Below, piece after piece: positions 1-15,863 of a stretch of DNA of 64,000 nt. The notes below the pieces were generated by a model that did not search any database, was not told the origin of the DNA, and worked only from the letters and a program-made list of their open reading frames with translations. Origin of the DNA: Monarcha castaneiventris obscurior (lineage: Eukaryota; Chordata; Aves; Passeriformes; Monarchidae); NCBI GenBank assembly GCA_026261815.1, contig JAMPIT010000894.1, forward strand, positions 56,162,147 through 56,226,146, written 5' to 3'. The position numbers were made by a program, and so were the translations under genes. Numbering within the stretch: position 1 is the first letter of the stretch; the number at the start of each line of letters is the position of its first letter.

Positions 1-1956
1 CTATTTTCCTGGGCTCTTGTCTGGCTCAGCAACATCAGCAGCCAGTGATCACATTTCAAAGCATTGGTCACTCATGCAATAAAATTGCCTGTTGCACCAC
101 GCAGCAGCTCCTCATCAGGACCTTCTCATACAACAAATACAAAATCTATTTCATGAAACAGAACTGGACTGGGGAGCTTCACTGTTCAATTTTGCCACTG
201 TAGTATGTCATTAACAAAAAGAAAAAGGAAGAGAAAAGAAGCAACAAAAAACTACTTTTAATGTGCTACCAGACAAAAGGTCCAACCTAGAGAAGCTAGA
301 GAGTTCAGCCTGCCAGCAGCTAGGAGACAAGGAACCACACATATAAATGCACCTTCTTTGCTGCTCTGCCTTTGCATTTGCTATCAGTCACTAGCACAGA
401 CTGGACACTGACTGCATCTTTGATCATTCAGAGCTGAGTTCACATCCTTCACAAAGTTATTAGAGGCAGCCTCTGCCTCATCCCATCTTTTTTACTGAAT
501 GGGTTATGTTTGATACAAGAAAAATAATGAGATTGAGCATAGGAAGAGTCTCCCTTTCCAAAGGAAATTACATTGTAATGACATCTAGGTCTACTTGAGA
601 TACATTTGTTGACCACAGAAATCTGTGTTGAGTAGTTATTTTTATTATTTTAAAATGTATCAAAAAACATTACCCCTAAGCATGCATTTGCCAGTTATGC
701 AAATTACACAAATCAGGTTTCAAAGCACAACAAACTTTTTGCATTTTTCTTAGACAAGCCACACCTGAGTCCAGTAAAGAAAAAAATGCTATGACTAACG
801 ACAAAGAAAAAACAACTTGGAAATTCAATTTGATTATAAATGAAAAGTAAAAAAATTAAAATATTTTCCTTAAAATCCAGTTTAAATCAAAAGCTAAGTG
901 TGACAAACAATAAAAAAAGAGTGTTAAACCACATCATAAATTAACACCCAGGGTATTAATCCCTTTCAGCTACCAGTTCTCTAGCAACATGTAACAGTTC
1001 GTTCAATGTAAAAAAACCAAAAAAATGGAATAACTGTTGTACAACAGATTTAAGAATAAGACGGAAAAAAAAATTTGACTTGCAAAAGAAAATATTCTAA
1101 ATTGCACATCATCCCTTTCCAGCGACTCCCTTTGCACTCCCACCTCCTTTGCACACTGAAATTCCAGCGTGCCACGTCGCCTTGAGCCGGCCAGGAGCGT
1201 GGGAAGGGTCCCATTGCGTAAGATGTTATTAAGGCAGCAAAGCCTGGCTGCTTAACTGCAGATACTTAAATACTCAAAATAATTACACAGATTAGCCAGC
1301 GACTCCGGCCGGAGTGCTGCTGACCTGGAGCAGCAGGGAGCTGCTCCAACACACCCTCTCCAGGTGCATTCCGCACCCCAGGGGCTGAGGTGGGAGATGC
1401 TGACCCTTGTGTGTTTACCAGGAGGCACAGCAGCACTGACCACTACTCCTGGTAGACCCACACACTTCCAAGTGGTGGAAGAACTCCCCAACCACAGAAC
1501 TAATTATGCTATAACAATAAGGTAAATATGACTCCCACTGAAGTTAATTTACAGGCATAAAGTACTTTTCCTTCCCGCTCAAGCTGCTGCAGTTAAAGGA
1601 CTGTGCTTAGTAGAAATACGTAAAGAATCACACATGACAGTATTTCAGATGTCGAGCACCAGAGTGTATTTTAGGACAATCTGGGCTAATTTTAATTTTT
1701 GAGATATTTACTCGTAGGCTCAGACCTACAGGAGTTTGGCACAAGATACTCCATACTAGTTAAAGCAAGCAAGACATAATAAAATATTTGTTTCTTCAAG
1801 GGATGGTTAAAAACCTAACCAAAGCACCTAACAGAAGAAAAATTAAATACAGCAATACACTGCTCTGAGGAGGCAATCTTGTAAGTACAGGTATATGCAG
1901 ATACAGGCATCTTCACATGATTCCCAGCACGCACTCTCTTGCCCTTCCCCAACACA

Positions 1957-2048
1957 CTTTTGGGTGGGGATGTCTTTTGCTTTTTGGGGTTTGTGGCTTT
2001 GTTTGGTTGCTGGGTGGAGGGGTTTTTGTTTGCATTTGGGGGGGGTAT
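1957..2048 (+). repeat. T/G-rich low-complexity tract
   Basis: About 90 bases almost free of A and C on the plus strand, built of short T and G runs and including eight consecutive G at 2038-2045. It is in HIPK3 intron 2. Its open frame on either strand is low-complexity and not a gene. Confidence 0.8.
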
Positions 2049-5000
2049 GACCATTTTGTCCTGGTTTTTTTTAAATAAAGTTCCCCTCCCTGTCTACAGA
2101 GTTTTTTGTTCCTCTTGCAGTGGCAGTGCTAGTCATGAGAACCAAGCATTGAGCAATGAGCTGGAGAGAGAACTAAGAACGCAGGCTCTTAGTCAACATC
2201 AGGAAACTATTTCCACTTCAGAAGTCAGGAAGCTTTTCGCACGTTACTCCACAAGTCTTTGTGCCACATTCTGCTGAAGAAGAGAACCTGCTGTCATGCC
2301 ACACAAATGTAAACAAGCTTATCAACAACCACTGGACCTAATTATACTTCGCTGTTGCTGTTTTTTTCAGATTTGCACTACTACTCTCCCCAGACAACAG
2401 TGAACAACCCTAGATCTCGGGTTTGTTTTCTATAGCACACAAAGGCAACACACATATTATTGAGTTAGTCCACAGCTATGCACACAATGACTTGCCAAAT
2501 AGCTACTGCAAAACAGCAAGAATAACTACCAACTTCTTCCTTTTCACCCTGCAGCAGTCACTGGTTTGAATCTTCCCCTCTGCTCTGCAGCTGCTGTTCG
2601 TGCCTCTGGCACTGACACCTTGGGGATTTTCATCTCCTGTCAGATTTGGGTTGAAGTACTTGAAGGTTCAGTGGTACTGGGACAAGGGCACATTTTATGC
2701 ACATTAACCAGTCCAACAAAAAAAAGCTCAGAGGTCAGCTCTGAAGTTTTTCCAAAAATCCCCCCCGGATTACACCCATCCAGCAAACATCAGATTTCTT
2801 ATTGCAGGAGTTTCTTGCACTACCCATTTCAGAAGTGCAAGTGCAGGCCACCAAATGTCCCCTCCAACAAGCTGATCACAGTCCCTTTTCAAAACAGGTG
2901 CTTTCAATTGTCCTCACAGCTCAACAGCTGGAAAGTTAGAGGTGCAACATACACAGAGAAACTCCAGAGATTTATCTGTAACCATTCTCTAATGAAAAAC
3001 TCAAAGAAAATATTCCAGTAATCTTAAAGAGGAACTACATGGACACTGTCTCATGCAGAAGAAAAATTAAGCTATGTCACTGTAACTTGAAAACTGCAGA
3101 ATGAATCCGCTCCAATGACTGCCACTAAACCACGGAATACTTGTACTTTTTGATTTGCTAGAACACATTAACCTGTGTATTGCCTTTTACCTCAAAACAT
3201 GTAAATCACGCGCTTGACAAAATGTTCATTTTGTCTCACAAAGGAAAGAGCTGTCTCTCAAGGTAAAGCCACAAGAAAAAAACTTAAATGGAAAAATGTT
3301 TGAAAACATCTTCCTAAACTTAAAAAGCAAAGCTAAAATCAAAGCACGACAGCAAGGAGAACGTGTTGTTACATCCCATTTCATACATATTTAAAATACA
3401 AAAGCAATGCAACTCATGACCAACAAGGACTGAGAGCATGCACGTGTGCAATACACAGTGGTGGGATGTACAAATAAACCACCACCACACCAAGTAGAGA
3501 AGCTTTTTGCCGTACTTAAGCAACCACAGATTAACACACGAGCTTTCCAAGAGGTACACATTTTGTCACACAGTCTCTGGCTCCCCTGAGCATCAGCCTG
3601 GCACCCACCATCAGAAACACATGGAAACCCAAAACAAGGACCATGCTAAAACTAGGAAATTGGAGGTCTCCTGTGTCTGGAGAGAGAACAGCACTAATTA
3701 TAAAGTAATTAACTTCCATTAGAATTTTCATTGTATCAGTAAAGGACAGGGAAGGGCTGAGGTTGCTGTTATGCACTTGGCATTCCATATTCATGTAATA
3801 CCACCTTCTTTGAAATGGTTAAACTGATCCAGATTCGGCATCTTGGAGGAACATGACCCACATACATTGGTTAACAAAGTACTTGAACAGGCATTTCACT
3901 GGCATTATTCCACACAAGTCTACAAGAGAGAGTCAGTGGTCTCACATAAGCTCAGTTCTCTGGACACACAGAATGAAAATGAAGTGTTAAAAAATAGCTA
4001 CAGAACAGGAAACCATGTATGGGCATGACCTCCATCCAATTTAGTAAATTAAATATTAGACTAAGTTTGAGGGCTTCTCTTTTAATTTTATATCAGACAC
4101 CTCTATGTGAGAACAGGGTCAGGGGGAGTCATTTGATGATATTTGTACACAGGCTAATAATGATGCTACAGACAGTCACATGAAGAATAAAAGGTGCTTC
4201 ATATATGCAGATGCTTATTAATCATAGCCTCAAAAGAAGTGGTGTGTGGAGAGATTAAGTGGAACAAAATTAGTGCTAGTTTGTCTTAGGCAATCCCGAA
4301 GCTGTTCTTTCAGGAAGGCAACTACACGGCTACAAATTGAATATCCCAAATGGCACATGGCACCACTCCATGAGCAACCATCCCTGTGGGACAGTCATTC
4401 CGTGGGCAGGGTGGAGTACTGGGGCACTAATGACACATCCTAATTATCCTGCTATGTAATACCCTGCAGGGTTGCAGGGTTTTTCCCTTGTTAAACATCA
4501 GTTAGTTTCCTAACTTCTTTTTTTGTTAGGCTTTTAGCAGCTAAACAACTGCTGCCTATATTAAACACTACATTAAACAGGAAAATTACATAAAGCAAGA
4601 CAACACCAGGGATGTAAGTTGTGTTGGTCAGAAAAAAACAGATCACTGTCAACTCAGTGAGAGAAGACTCACAGTTCACAGTAGGGTCAAGAGACCAGTA
4701 AAAAAACAGCAGAAATAAACTTGAGAATCAGTTAAGCACTTCACTATTTTAGTGCCTCTCTCTGCAGAAGTTACACAGCATGGTCAGAGACACATCAACT
4801 ACAGAGCTTTCCCAGCTACTCTGCGTGTACAGGAAAGCTTTCAATTTAAGAATACTTTCTTACTGGAAATTGTTGAAATAATTCAAGGTTATATGAAAAC
4901 CAAAGCACAGCCAGAAGCCATACCATATAATCTACAAATTATATGCTCCTGATCTACTTTCCAGCTCTTGTTACCAAAAATGCTGAGGCCCCCTGCTCTA

Positions 5001-5070
5001 CTTCCAGCTACTTTTCCAGAGAGGTAAAGTGTCCAAAGCCAGCTGCATCTCCACACAATGCTGAGCCAGC

Positions 5071-5513
5071 ATGACAATGCAGTGTGGCCAGAGAAAGGCA
5101 ATAAAGCTGGTGAAGGATCTGGAACATAAATCATATGAGGAGCAGTTGAGAGAGCTGGGGGTGTTTATCCTGGAGAAGAGGTTCAGGGGAGACTGTCACT
5201 CTCTACAATCACCTAGAAGGAGGCTTTGGCAAAGTGAGGGTCAGCCTCTTCTTCCAGGTAACCAGTGCCACAACAAAGTTGCACCAAGGAATGTTCAGTT
5301 TGGATATAGGAAAATTTTCTTCATAGAAAGAGTGATTAAGCATTAGCAGACTGCCCAGGGAAGTTGTGGAGTCCCCATCCCTGGAAGTGTTCAAAGAACA
5401 TGTGGAGGTGGCACCTCATGATGTGGTTTAGGTGGCACGGTGGTATTCACTCAAAGGTTGGACATGATGATCTTGGAGGTGTTTTCCAATTTTAATGGCT
5501 GTATGATGGGAAT
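5071..5513 (+). mobile_element. CR1 LINE fragment (3' end, degenerate)
   Basis: The plus strand matches the CR1 (chicken repeat 1) 3' portion as I know it. In order it shows the segment around AAGCTGGTGAAGGATCTGGA, GAGGAGCAGTTGAGAGAGCT, CTGGAGAAGAGGTTCAGGG, CTGCCCAGGGAAGTTGTGGA, CCATCCCTGGAAGTGTTC, and the terminal GGTTGGACATGATGATCTTG near 5457-5476. It is the end of ORF2 plus the 3' UTR, truncated at its 5' end as most CR1 copies are, and too mutated to encode protein. The typical terminal octamer repeat is barely preserved near 5500-5512. It is antisense to HIPK3. The family assignment is confident, the subfamily unknown. Confidence 0.93.
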
Positions 5514-6183
5514 AGCAAGTACATGGTGCACAGACAGCATCCTGCAAGCTCTTATGCTACTGCCAGAAACAGAGTTCCCTAGAGGAGCCAAAAACCCATG
5601 GCATAGTCTCCAGCTATACCATAAGACAAAGTCCAAAGCCCATGGACTACAATCCCCTTAGTGAACTCAGAAACTTGGCCATGTAGAGGATGCAGGTATT
5701 TAAACGCAGTTCAGAAACTACATTCTTACAGTGACGGGTGGGACAGGTGTGTGAACATAGTGAAGAATACTGCAAGATACTAAAAACACTCAACAAAATA
5801 TGTGTAGCGTAATTTATATTAAAAAAATACAAGCTCAATCTTGACTGGATGGCAAGCAGTGAAAGAGTGAGAAAATTAGGAGCTCAAAAATTTAAACATT
5901 AACTGGGGTTCAAAAAAAAGGCACCAAGAACAACATCCAATACTATTAGCATGAACATGCTTTTGCCATCATATCTTTTTGGCAAGTATCAAGTGCTATT
6001 ACTGATCTATGACCTACAGCACACCCAAACAGTTTTTCAGCTGATAAAACAACAGTAATATGCAGTTTAAAAGCTTCATGTAGTGTTATATTTATACAAA
6101 AGCCTTGTACATAAGTGAGGTGACAGGTGTTGCTTGCAGTTTTTCAAGGAAGCCATGAAAAGCACATGCTCAAAAGCTTTCAG

Positions 6184-6231
6184 GGAATTAAGTTTTATTG
6201 AGAGAAAGGAATTAAGTTTTATTGAGAGAAA
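6184..6231. repeat. 24-bp perfect tandem duplication (2 copies)
   Basis: The unit beginning GGAATTAAGTTTTATTGA occurs twice back to back (6184-6207 and 6208-6231) without a mismatch, inside HIPK3 intron 2. Perfect identity suggests a recent slippage or duplication, and copy number may vary between individuals. Confidence 0.95.
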
Positions 6232-6947
6232 GTAACAAAAATAATGATAAAATCTGTTTCAATTCAATTCCTAGAATCAATTTTGGGCAATTAAAATACA
6301 TTTTAAATTCACATTAATTTTTAATCTTCAACATTAAAAAAGGTTTTGTGCACTACACTTGAAACAATAAAGTGTACTCTAGTGAAAGATTTCATCATGA
6401 AGTATTGGGTGGTTTAAATATTTTGAATACTTAAAGATTCACTACAAGGGTAAGACCCTATCATTCTAAAAAACATCCAAGAAAGCATTCAAAATATTGA
6501 TGAAAATTCAACAGTGCAATTCTGAATAAAGGTAACCACATAGAGATATTTTGTGAGAGATTGCTGCACTGTCTTGGAACAACAGAAATATCCTTGGTAT
6601 TTACAAAAGGGGTAAGTGTTCTTAAGGTAACATCATAGTCTCAAAATGCAACTGCTTGAAAATCTTATCTATGAAATGCTTTTGGCTTTCTTCTCCCAGC
6701 CCCCTAATCCCATTCCACTTGTTAGAAGCTGTTTTATTAACCATCCAAACAAAAAAACACAATAAAAACTTGAAAACATCAGCTAGTACTGTAGGACCAA
6801 GGACCTTCAAATATACAGTACAAAATTTAACAGTCTGGACATTACAGGCAACTTATTTTCATACAAACTTTAATTTTACTTAATTACATCCCAAATACTT
6901 ATTTTTATCCCAGACACCCCACCCCTACTACTTTCCAATCAGTGCCT

Positions 6948-6970
6948 GAATTCACAAGAATTGTGAATTC
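6948..6970. repeat. Short inverted repeat (10-bp arms)
   Basis: GAATTCACAA, spacer GAA, then TTGTGAATTC, an exact inverted repeat containing an EcoRI-like hexamer in each arm. It sits in AT-rich intron 2 and may be chance. Confidence 0.85.
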
Positions 6971-9900
6971 TTGTCAACATTTTGGTTTTTAGTTCTCTAG
7001 TATTTTATTGCTGGTTTTGGTCTGAATCCACACAAGTTTTAAGTGTCCTAAACATGCTCACGTATCAATCCGCACTTGCTCAACCTGCTCGATTTTCCAA
7101 GCAATAGACTTCCCACATGTCTGCTCCATCCTCTTCCCTCCTGCTGGATGCCACAGATGCAGAAGGAGCCTTCACCCACAAAACACCTCTCAGCTGAAGC
7201 CAAGGATGTCAGGTGGAAGAGACAGGGGCCGGTGCAGAGGCTTCGCTTTCGATCACATTGATTCAGATCTACTACTTGCTCTTACACTAGAAATGCACAG
7301 CCACATTTTCAAAAGAAGCCCAGTGGGAGCAATTTGTCACAATATTTACAAATACAGCACTGCAGCTATCACTGATACTTTCTGCAACAGAGATACCTGA
7401 TATAGCCACACTCATGTACGCACAGATGTACGATGAACAGATCTTTGTGACAGAAATATCGGTGCAGTGAAAAAAAAAGGATCACATTTCAGGATCTATT
7501 TCAATGTGTGAAAAATAAAAGCTTCTTCCCAAAACTTTAGCTGTCTAAAACAGGTCTATCATTCAATCTCAGAAAAAATGCAATATAGCAAGAACCAAGA
7601 GCTCTTTTGCCTTGAAAATTAGTAAAGAATTTCCCTTCTGTTCAAACTGAAGCAATCTAAAGACTGAGAACCCCCATCTGAAGTTTGAATTACACTGCTG
7701 TTCCAGCAATCATGACTAACTTGAAATCTGGGCTGACATTACTAGAATGTCCAGCAGGTATGTGCTACCTTCAAATGCTTCCTGTGTTATCCCAGGTTAT
7801 GTTACTCAGAAAATCTCTAGCTCAGGAAAAAACCCAACATCAAGACAGGATGCCATTTCATCCACTCCCATTCCCACGATTCTCCTCTGGATCTTCAGAG
7901 AGGATTAAAAAAAAATAAACTTGCAAAATTACAGTAACCCTGACACTCTTTCCTACAGCATTTAAAAAAAATCCCAAACACAAAACCAAAAAGCCGCACC
8001 ATTACCAAAAAATCTGTTCTTATTTTCTGCTTCTATGAACAAAGAATAATAAGATATTAGAGACCACGTCATGTTGACTAGAAAATAATGAGACAATTGA
8101 AAATACATTGGTTATCAAAAAGCTACATAAACATGAAGTTATGAAGAGCTAAGATTGCCACTCCTGGATGATACTCGTAATGGTTTTTGTTAGGTCCTAT
8201 TAATAATGAACTACAAGTTTAAAATGGGAATTCAATAAAACAATTAATGAACAGTATGCAAAAAGTACAAACAAAGTCTTGCCAAATCAATAAAACAATT
8301 TGTTCGCAGACACAAGCCACGAAAGCTTATCTTGACATGAAGTTCCGTTTGTTCAGATAAGGAAATAAACCAGCAGCCGCAGCTCTGCAACTTTAAAGAG
8401 GGGAAAAAAATTGTTAAGTGTCCCAATTCACTTGTAATAGCAATTCCTTACATTATCAGGACTCTCTTACATATACCACTGACAGTAACCATGCTCACAG
8501 CAGAGCAGCTGACTTTGAACAGGCTGACCTTGAGCAAGCAAACGACCTCAGCAGCATGTACTTCTGGCTTATTTCACTGCAACAGCGAAACTGCCTCACC
8601 ATCTATAGAAGTCTACCGTCTCTGGCCACCACCCCTGACTATTTTAAGATATCCCAATACACTTTGGTGATGCACAGTTCAAAGTGATAGAATAACATCT
8701 GCTAGCATGTTGAAGTGCAACTTGTTTACAGAGGCATTTTTAGCTTGTTCTTGTACTGCACTTCCCATACTGATGGAAAAATCAATTGATTAACAGAGCT
8801 TTGCTTCTCATTTAAATATATCAACCTCAAAATCTAATAAATAATGAGCAAGAATTTTAGGCATTGTGAAAGGTGAAAAACTCCCAAGACACCCCACTCT
8901 CGATAAAGCTTATTCAGAAGCTTCAAGTATGCAACAGCAATGGGTGAACTTGAAAAGGCAGCTGCTTCCCGAGATGTCAGTTCTGCACAACTTCTCCCCT
9001 TGGTCACTGCTATAAAGAAAAGCTGTATTAAGATGGATGTTTATTTGTATAGAGGTTTTTAACTGCTATTTTAAACATACAGAAGCTGTATGCTGATGTG
9101 ATATTAGGGGAAGATAATCGTCAAGTTACTCGGATGCAACGGTTGTGTCACTGAGTCATAACAACCCATCCTGCTGACAACCCCAACCTACAGAGAGAAA
9201 ACATTCAATTTCCAAAAACCACTCCAGGGAGAGTCACTGTCAGCCTGTGTTCTCAGGAGTCCCTGGAGTGACAAGGACTACGTCTAACCAAGTTACAAAG
9301 GCCAGGGAGAAAACAAGCCTCTCTGGGAATTTCTGGCCACAAGAATTTTTTTTTTCTAACTTTGAAGGAACACATATAAAAAAGACAGAGAACAAGAAAT
9401 CAAGTAAACTGCATAAATTTGAGGGGGAAAAAACCAGCATAAGCCGTTGGTGGTTTATTCTGAAACTTAGCATGAAGCTGAAAAAGTCATAAATAAAAAG
9501 CTGTCCTAGCGCAACAGCCTCAGAGCACGCACAGAGCCCTCGCTGAGCCCAGCTCACGGGCAGTAATTAAACCACACAGCTCAACTACTTTATTCTTTTT
9601 CCAAAACCCTTTAAAACAGAAGAGCCCATATCAGACCAAATCACTCTTTGAGTGGCACCAGAACTGACTGGGCAAGTGAAAACAGTGTCATGATCACAGA
9701 ACACAATTATTATCACTTTTCCTCCGTCCTCTCTGATCTTCATGGGAGAGGAGGGTAAGAGAAGGAGAGGGGGAAAATCCTGCTCTCATCCACCAGGAAT
9801 ACATCCAACAGCAATTTTTCCATCTCTCTGAGGTCTGTTGCAACACTATTGACATTTGGCATTTTGTCTGGAACAAGTCCGGTGATTAGCAACTATCCTT

Positions 9901-12652
9901 AGTTGGAAGGCTGGAGGGAGAATATCACTGTCCGGTTCTGGAATGAGTTGACTGCACTGAGTGCATCTACTCACATCATTTGCTTTTCCTTATGAGTGCA
10001 CTGCTGAATACCTAGGATCATATTTTACCACTGTCACCAGTGGAATAGAAAAACATTTCTGAGCTACAAGCATCTCTTACTAACCAGACACGTTCCATTC
10101 TGCCACATCACTGAAGCTGCCCACCAGCCTATCGGGTCCAGCTAGTGCCCAGTTTAATCTGGAGATCAGTTATATTGCTTCCCACTCACTTCATTTTCCC
10201 AGTGAATTTGGCTATGCTGAACAACAGTTTGCCTGCAGACCCCTGGGTGCCAAAAGCAACATCCTTTGGTTGGGAAACCAAGTGCTTATCCTCAAAACAC
10301 ATTTTCAGTCAAGCTTCCAGCTGCACTCTACCAGCAATATAATCTGACACAGCACAAAGATGATGATGTTTTCTTTGGAGACAGGAGGTGAAATGACCAT
10401 GGAGGCAGCTACACAGGCTGATGATGAGCCACTGTTCAACTCCCTTTGGGGGCTGTGCTGCAGCAGCCTGCAATGAAGTAGCACACTCGCTCCTACACCT
10501 GCAATGGCTACTGTCAGATCCACAATATTAGAACAATTTTATGAATGATGAGTTTGGTAAGGTTTACTGAAGACTCATTTTCAAAACCCCCTTCGGAAGA
10601 CAACCCAAATTAAATCAATAGGAAGATGATTCCCCTTGAAAAAAAATTAAGCCGTAATTCCCTGAAGAGTTACCTCTGAATGCAACACACTGAGAAGGCC
10701 ACTGCTTCCCATGGCAACAGAAAGGAAGGTAACTTGGGTCCCTGAAGCAGGTGGGCAGAACTACCTTCATTATTTCAGATCACTCAACTCCTCTTGGAGG
10801 CTACTGCTCATTGCAGACAGCCATTTTGAAGCCCCTCTTCTCATACGTGCTTTCCTAAATGCATCTCACCTCAGGAAAGAGGCGAAACAAAGGAAAATTA
10901 CTTCCAGAGAGAAACACCATGCCCTGGGAAAACTTTCTGCCTTACCAGATGAGAACAAGAGACCAGACTTAGAAACAGATGTTTTGATTCTCCTCCTGCA
11001 CAGCCTGCTCTGTGTGATAAGGGGGAAACACTCCCCTTTTCATGATTTGGGGCACAGTTGATGAAAAGGACAGCAACTCCTATCATCTCCATAAATGACA
11101 AAAGCTTGATCACCTACACTGCATGTAAGGGCATTTTCTTTTGAAAATGTACACACTGCTTAGTTATTTACCTCCTTAGATCACTCATAAAAGGTCAGCA
11201 GTCTTAACGTGTGAGGCCAGAAGCAAAAAAGGGCTTTCAAATACCAGATCTCTCTAGTCCCCAGCTATTAAAATCCAGACCAGCATAAAAAGAGCATGTA
11301 AGCATAGACACTACCTTTCAGGGAAAGAGCATTGAGAATAACATCTGATCTTTAAAACAAATTAAAAATCATCTGTCACTTCAGACAGTGTATCATAGCT
11401 AGTATTTATTCATACCCATACTCAATAATTTCTAGCAATATAACAAACAGGAGTTCCCAAAAGGTAACAAAACACCAGAATCTATTTTTCATACTTGTTT
11501 TAACCATTTTCTTACTTTCTCTTTACTTGACACAGAAACAGGAAAGCATCAAGTCATTATCACTCCATCCAGTTTGTCTCCGTTTTTCTGCTTGCTTATA
11601 CCTTTTTAAAATTCAGTTTGTCTCACTTGTTTAGGACCTCTCCTCATACAAAAGTACCCTAACATCTCCAACAGCCATCATTATGTCACCTCTCCTGCTG
11701 TAGGCTAAGGTAAGTCAGCCCATTATGCATTCACCTGGCTACATAATGTTCCCCTCCTTAAGTCCTAATCCTCTTATTACTCATTTTTCCAATTCATTAC
11801 TCACTTCCTCTTACAGATGCAAAATACTGACACTAGAATTCAAAATGAACACTGTAACACTAGACTTTGTGGCAATCTCCGTTCTCATGATCATTAGTTC
11901 ACTAGGGTCCCAGGAACAAAAAAAAAGAAGCAGTGATCATGGAAAAAAAATAAAACATGATGGGAAAAAAAATAAAAACAAAAATCCCCAACAACAAACA
12001 ACCATTTCTCTTTATTCAGTTCTGTAAAACTTGTTTCAACATGTCATAGTCAAACAGGTCAAACCTGCACTATCACCCCCAGTCTCTTCTAATACAAAAA
12101 GAATTTAAGTACAGTAATATTTTATATATAATTGCTCCTTATTTGATTGACAAAAAGCACAATCTCTCTTAAAATAAATTCCATCTCAATGCAATATATT
12201 CTCTGAAGGCCCTTCTCATTCTTCTAAAAGAATTTTCACATTTCTCCAGCATCATCTATTTTGAAGCCTTTTGAATCAAATCCCCATTTTCTGACATTAT
12301 TTACAGTAGTCAGGTGCTTCCAAAGGAACAAAAAGAAATTTTGAGGAACTGCTGGGCTATACAAAGTTAGTTTGAATCATACAGCTGGTAGATAGCTATG
12401 CAACCATGATGAAATCCAGCATGCTGAAAACCTTTTCAGAAGGAAAACTTTCGTTGACAGTAATTGTGAAGTATAGTATTTTTTTTTTCAAAATTGTCTC
12501 AACCAATATTTATATAGTAAAAAAAAAATTCAAACAGATGGACCCTAAGAGTTTTTCTTTTTCTGTCCTTTGTATTTTCAAAAATTACTGACATAAATGC
12601 TACTTTATAGAAGGATTATAAAACTATACAAGACAAAGAACATGAGCTACTG

Positions 12653-12682
12653 AAGCCTGAATATTTACAAATATTCAGGCTT
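12653..12682. repeat. 30-bp palindrome (14-bp arms, 2-base spacer)
   Basis: The arm AAGCCTGAATATTT (12653-12666) is followed after AC by its exact reverse complement (12669-12682). It lies in HIPK3 intron 2 about 2 kb downstream of exon 2. In RNA it could form a 14-bp stem, though a two-base loop would force the innermost pairs open. No flanking target duplication or known element is evident. Confidence 0.95.
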
Positions 12683-14646
12683 AAGCACAACTTACTAACT
12701 AGGAAATTATAGGTGCACATGCCATATGAGTCCATATCATTCAACATCACTGAGGAAAGACAGGTATATATACCCACAAATCTTATCTTATTCTTGGGGG
12801 ATGATTTTTTGAATAAACATCCACAGGGAACCCCACTTGCTCATATTTCTGTGCAATACAAGCATCCAAAATGCACACAAGGTGCCAAGGAGTTGCACAT
12901 TGATCCTGCCAGCATATGGACCTGTTCAACCCCATAGGCATGTCAGAATTCCACAGAGATGTGCAAAGCAACATCCAACCAAGTAAAACAGAACTACAGC
13001 TACTACATTTTTATGCAGGCAACTAATAAAAGCACAACATTTTGTCTACTGAGACATCTGAAACAGACAAAAAATGTTGAAATTAGTTAGTTGAGGCTGA
13101 AGTACTACAATAGGACCACCCAGCCTGGCTGTCCCCAGCCTCCCCTCTGTCAGCTCTTGGGGATGGAGAAGGGAAAAATGGCAATAGCTCACAATAATCT
13201 GTAATTGCCTCAATAAATAAAAAAGCCAAAAGAGGTAGGGAAACATTCTCAGACCATGCATCTTCAGTATCTGCTGGATTATGATTCTGTACAGACCAGC
13301 TGAAGCTAAGACCTTTGCACTTGTCCAGAGCTTCCCAGAATTCCTGCCATCCTTGCAAGCCTGGCCTGATTTGTCCTGAGAGGCCCAAAGCCACAGTATC
13401 TTAAGTGGTATACAGTTCATTTTACACCAAAATGAACTCCCACGTTATTTAATTTTTTATTCCCTCTTGTATACATTTTTATATAATGTGGGCATGCATC
13501 AATCCATATCGTTTCCCAATTTAGTTTTCTGCTGATGAACTTCGTGTAGTTTTTAAATCCTCTGCTGCAGTTTGCAATTAAGTAATAGAGAATGCAGGTG
13601 ATGAATTGGAATATTTTATGTGAGCACTGTACATGAAGCATTCCTGTTTACAAGCTCCAGTCAAAAAATAGATTCCTCTGGCATGAACTCCAATCACTAA
13701 TTTCATCAAGCCTAGAATTGCACTGCACAAGTTTTCATTTCCAGCATGAATAGCCGTAAAATATTTAAAATTTTCTTCAAAGTACTCATTGTCCTAGTTT
13801 ACTAGCTTCTTACTGAATTGGCAGACAGGCAATACACAGCACATACTACTGCCAGTGATGCAAAGCAGAACTGAAAATGGTCTTCAATCAAGACAAATTT
13901 AGCTTATAAGGAAAACAAAAGGACTAAATACTGATAATTTTTAAATGTCAGGCAGATTGGGTAACTATTCAAAGAAAGTTTCAAAAAAACAACCAAACAA
14001 AACTATCAAAAACATACATCCATTTTCGGACAAAAGTAGAATGTAACCACATACCAAAATCACTTTAAATGCCCTTCTGGTATCACCCTAAACATTTAAG
14101 CATCCTATCACTCCCTAACTCCAGAAGTTCACTGAACTCCACAGCTGCTGAAGGCACTCAGTCAGAACAGAGTTTCTAAGAACTAGGGAAAATATTTACA
14201 AGTGCTGGAGAAAAACAGAGGCATTTACATAATCTTTGGCAACAGGATATAGAAACATGGCACTTCTAGTACACTGTCCAGCTTACAGAAAAAAAAAACC
14301 ATCATGTCAGGAAGGCTGGAAAGACATCCTAAACAGGCAAGCAAAAGATAATTTTTTTCTCTTTTCCTTTTAAACAGTCTCAGAGGTCTCAAAATAACAA
14401 TAAGCGATGACTTCAGAGAGCAACACAAAACATGCTTGCAGGAAAAAAACAAAACTGTAAAAACTTTCAAAGCAAGTATTCACATTCAGAATGGCAACCA
14501 ACCACATAATTTTCACATTCCTAGACGGCTTTATCTTTTCCAAACTATTCTTACTAGTTACCTGGAGGAGTAATTATTGAAGCCATTAACTTTAAGAATT
14601 GCTAAAACCTTGTTCCACTAACAGGTAAAAAACCAAAGTAAAAGAC

Positions 14647-15863
<1,217 letters not shown>

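Noticed and set aside
5071..5661. Open frames over the CR1 region on both strands
   Set aside because: They are fragments of a degenerate CR1 3' end, not genes.
9240..9557. 105-codon minus-strand frame in intron 2
   Set aside because: It matches no family I know, overlaps a plus-strand frame, and shows no kinase-like continuation of HIPK3.
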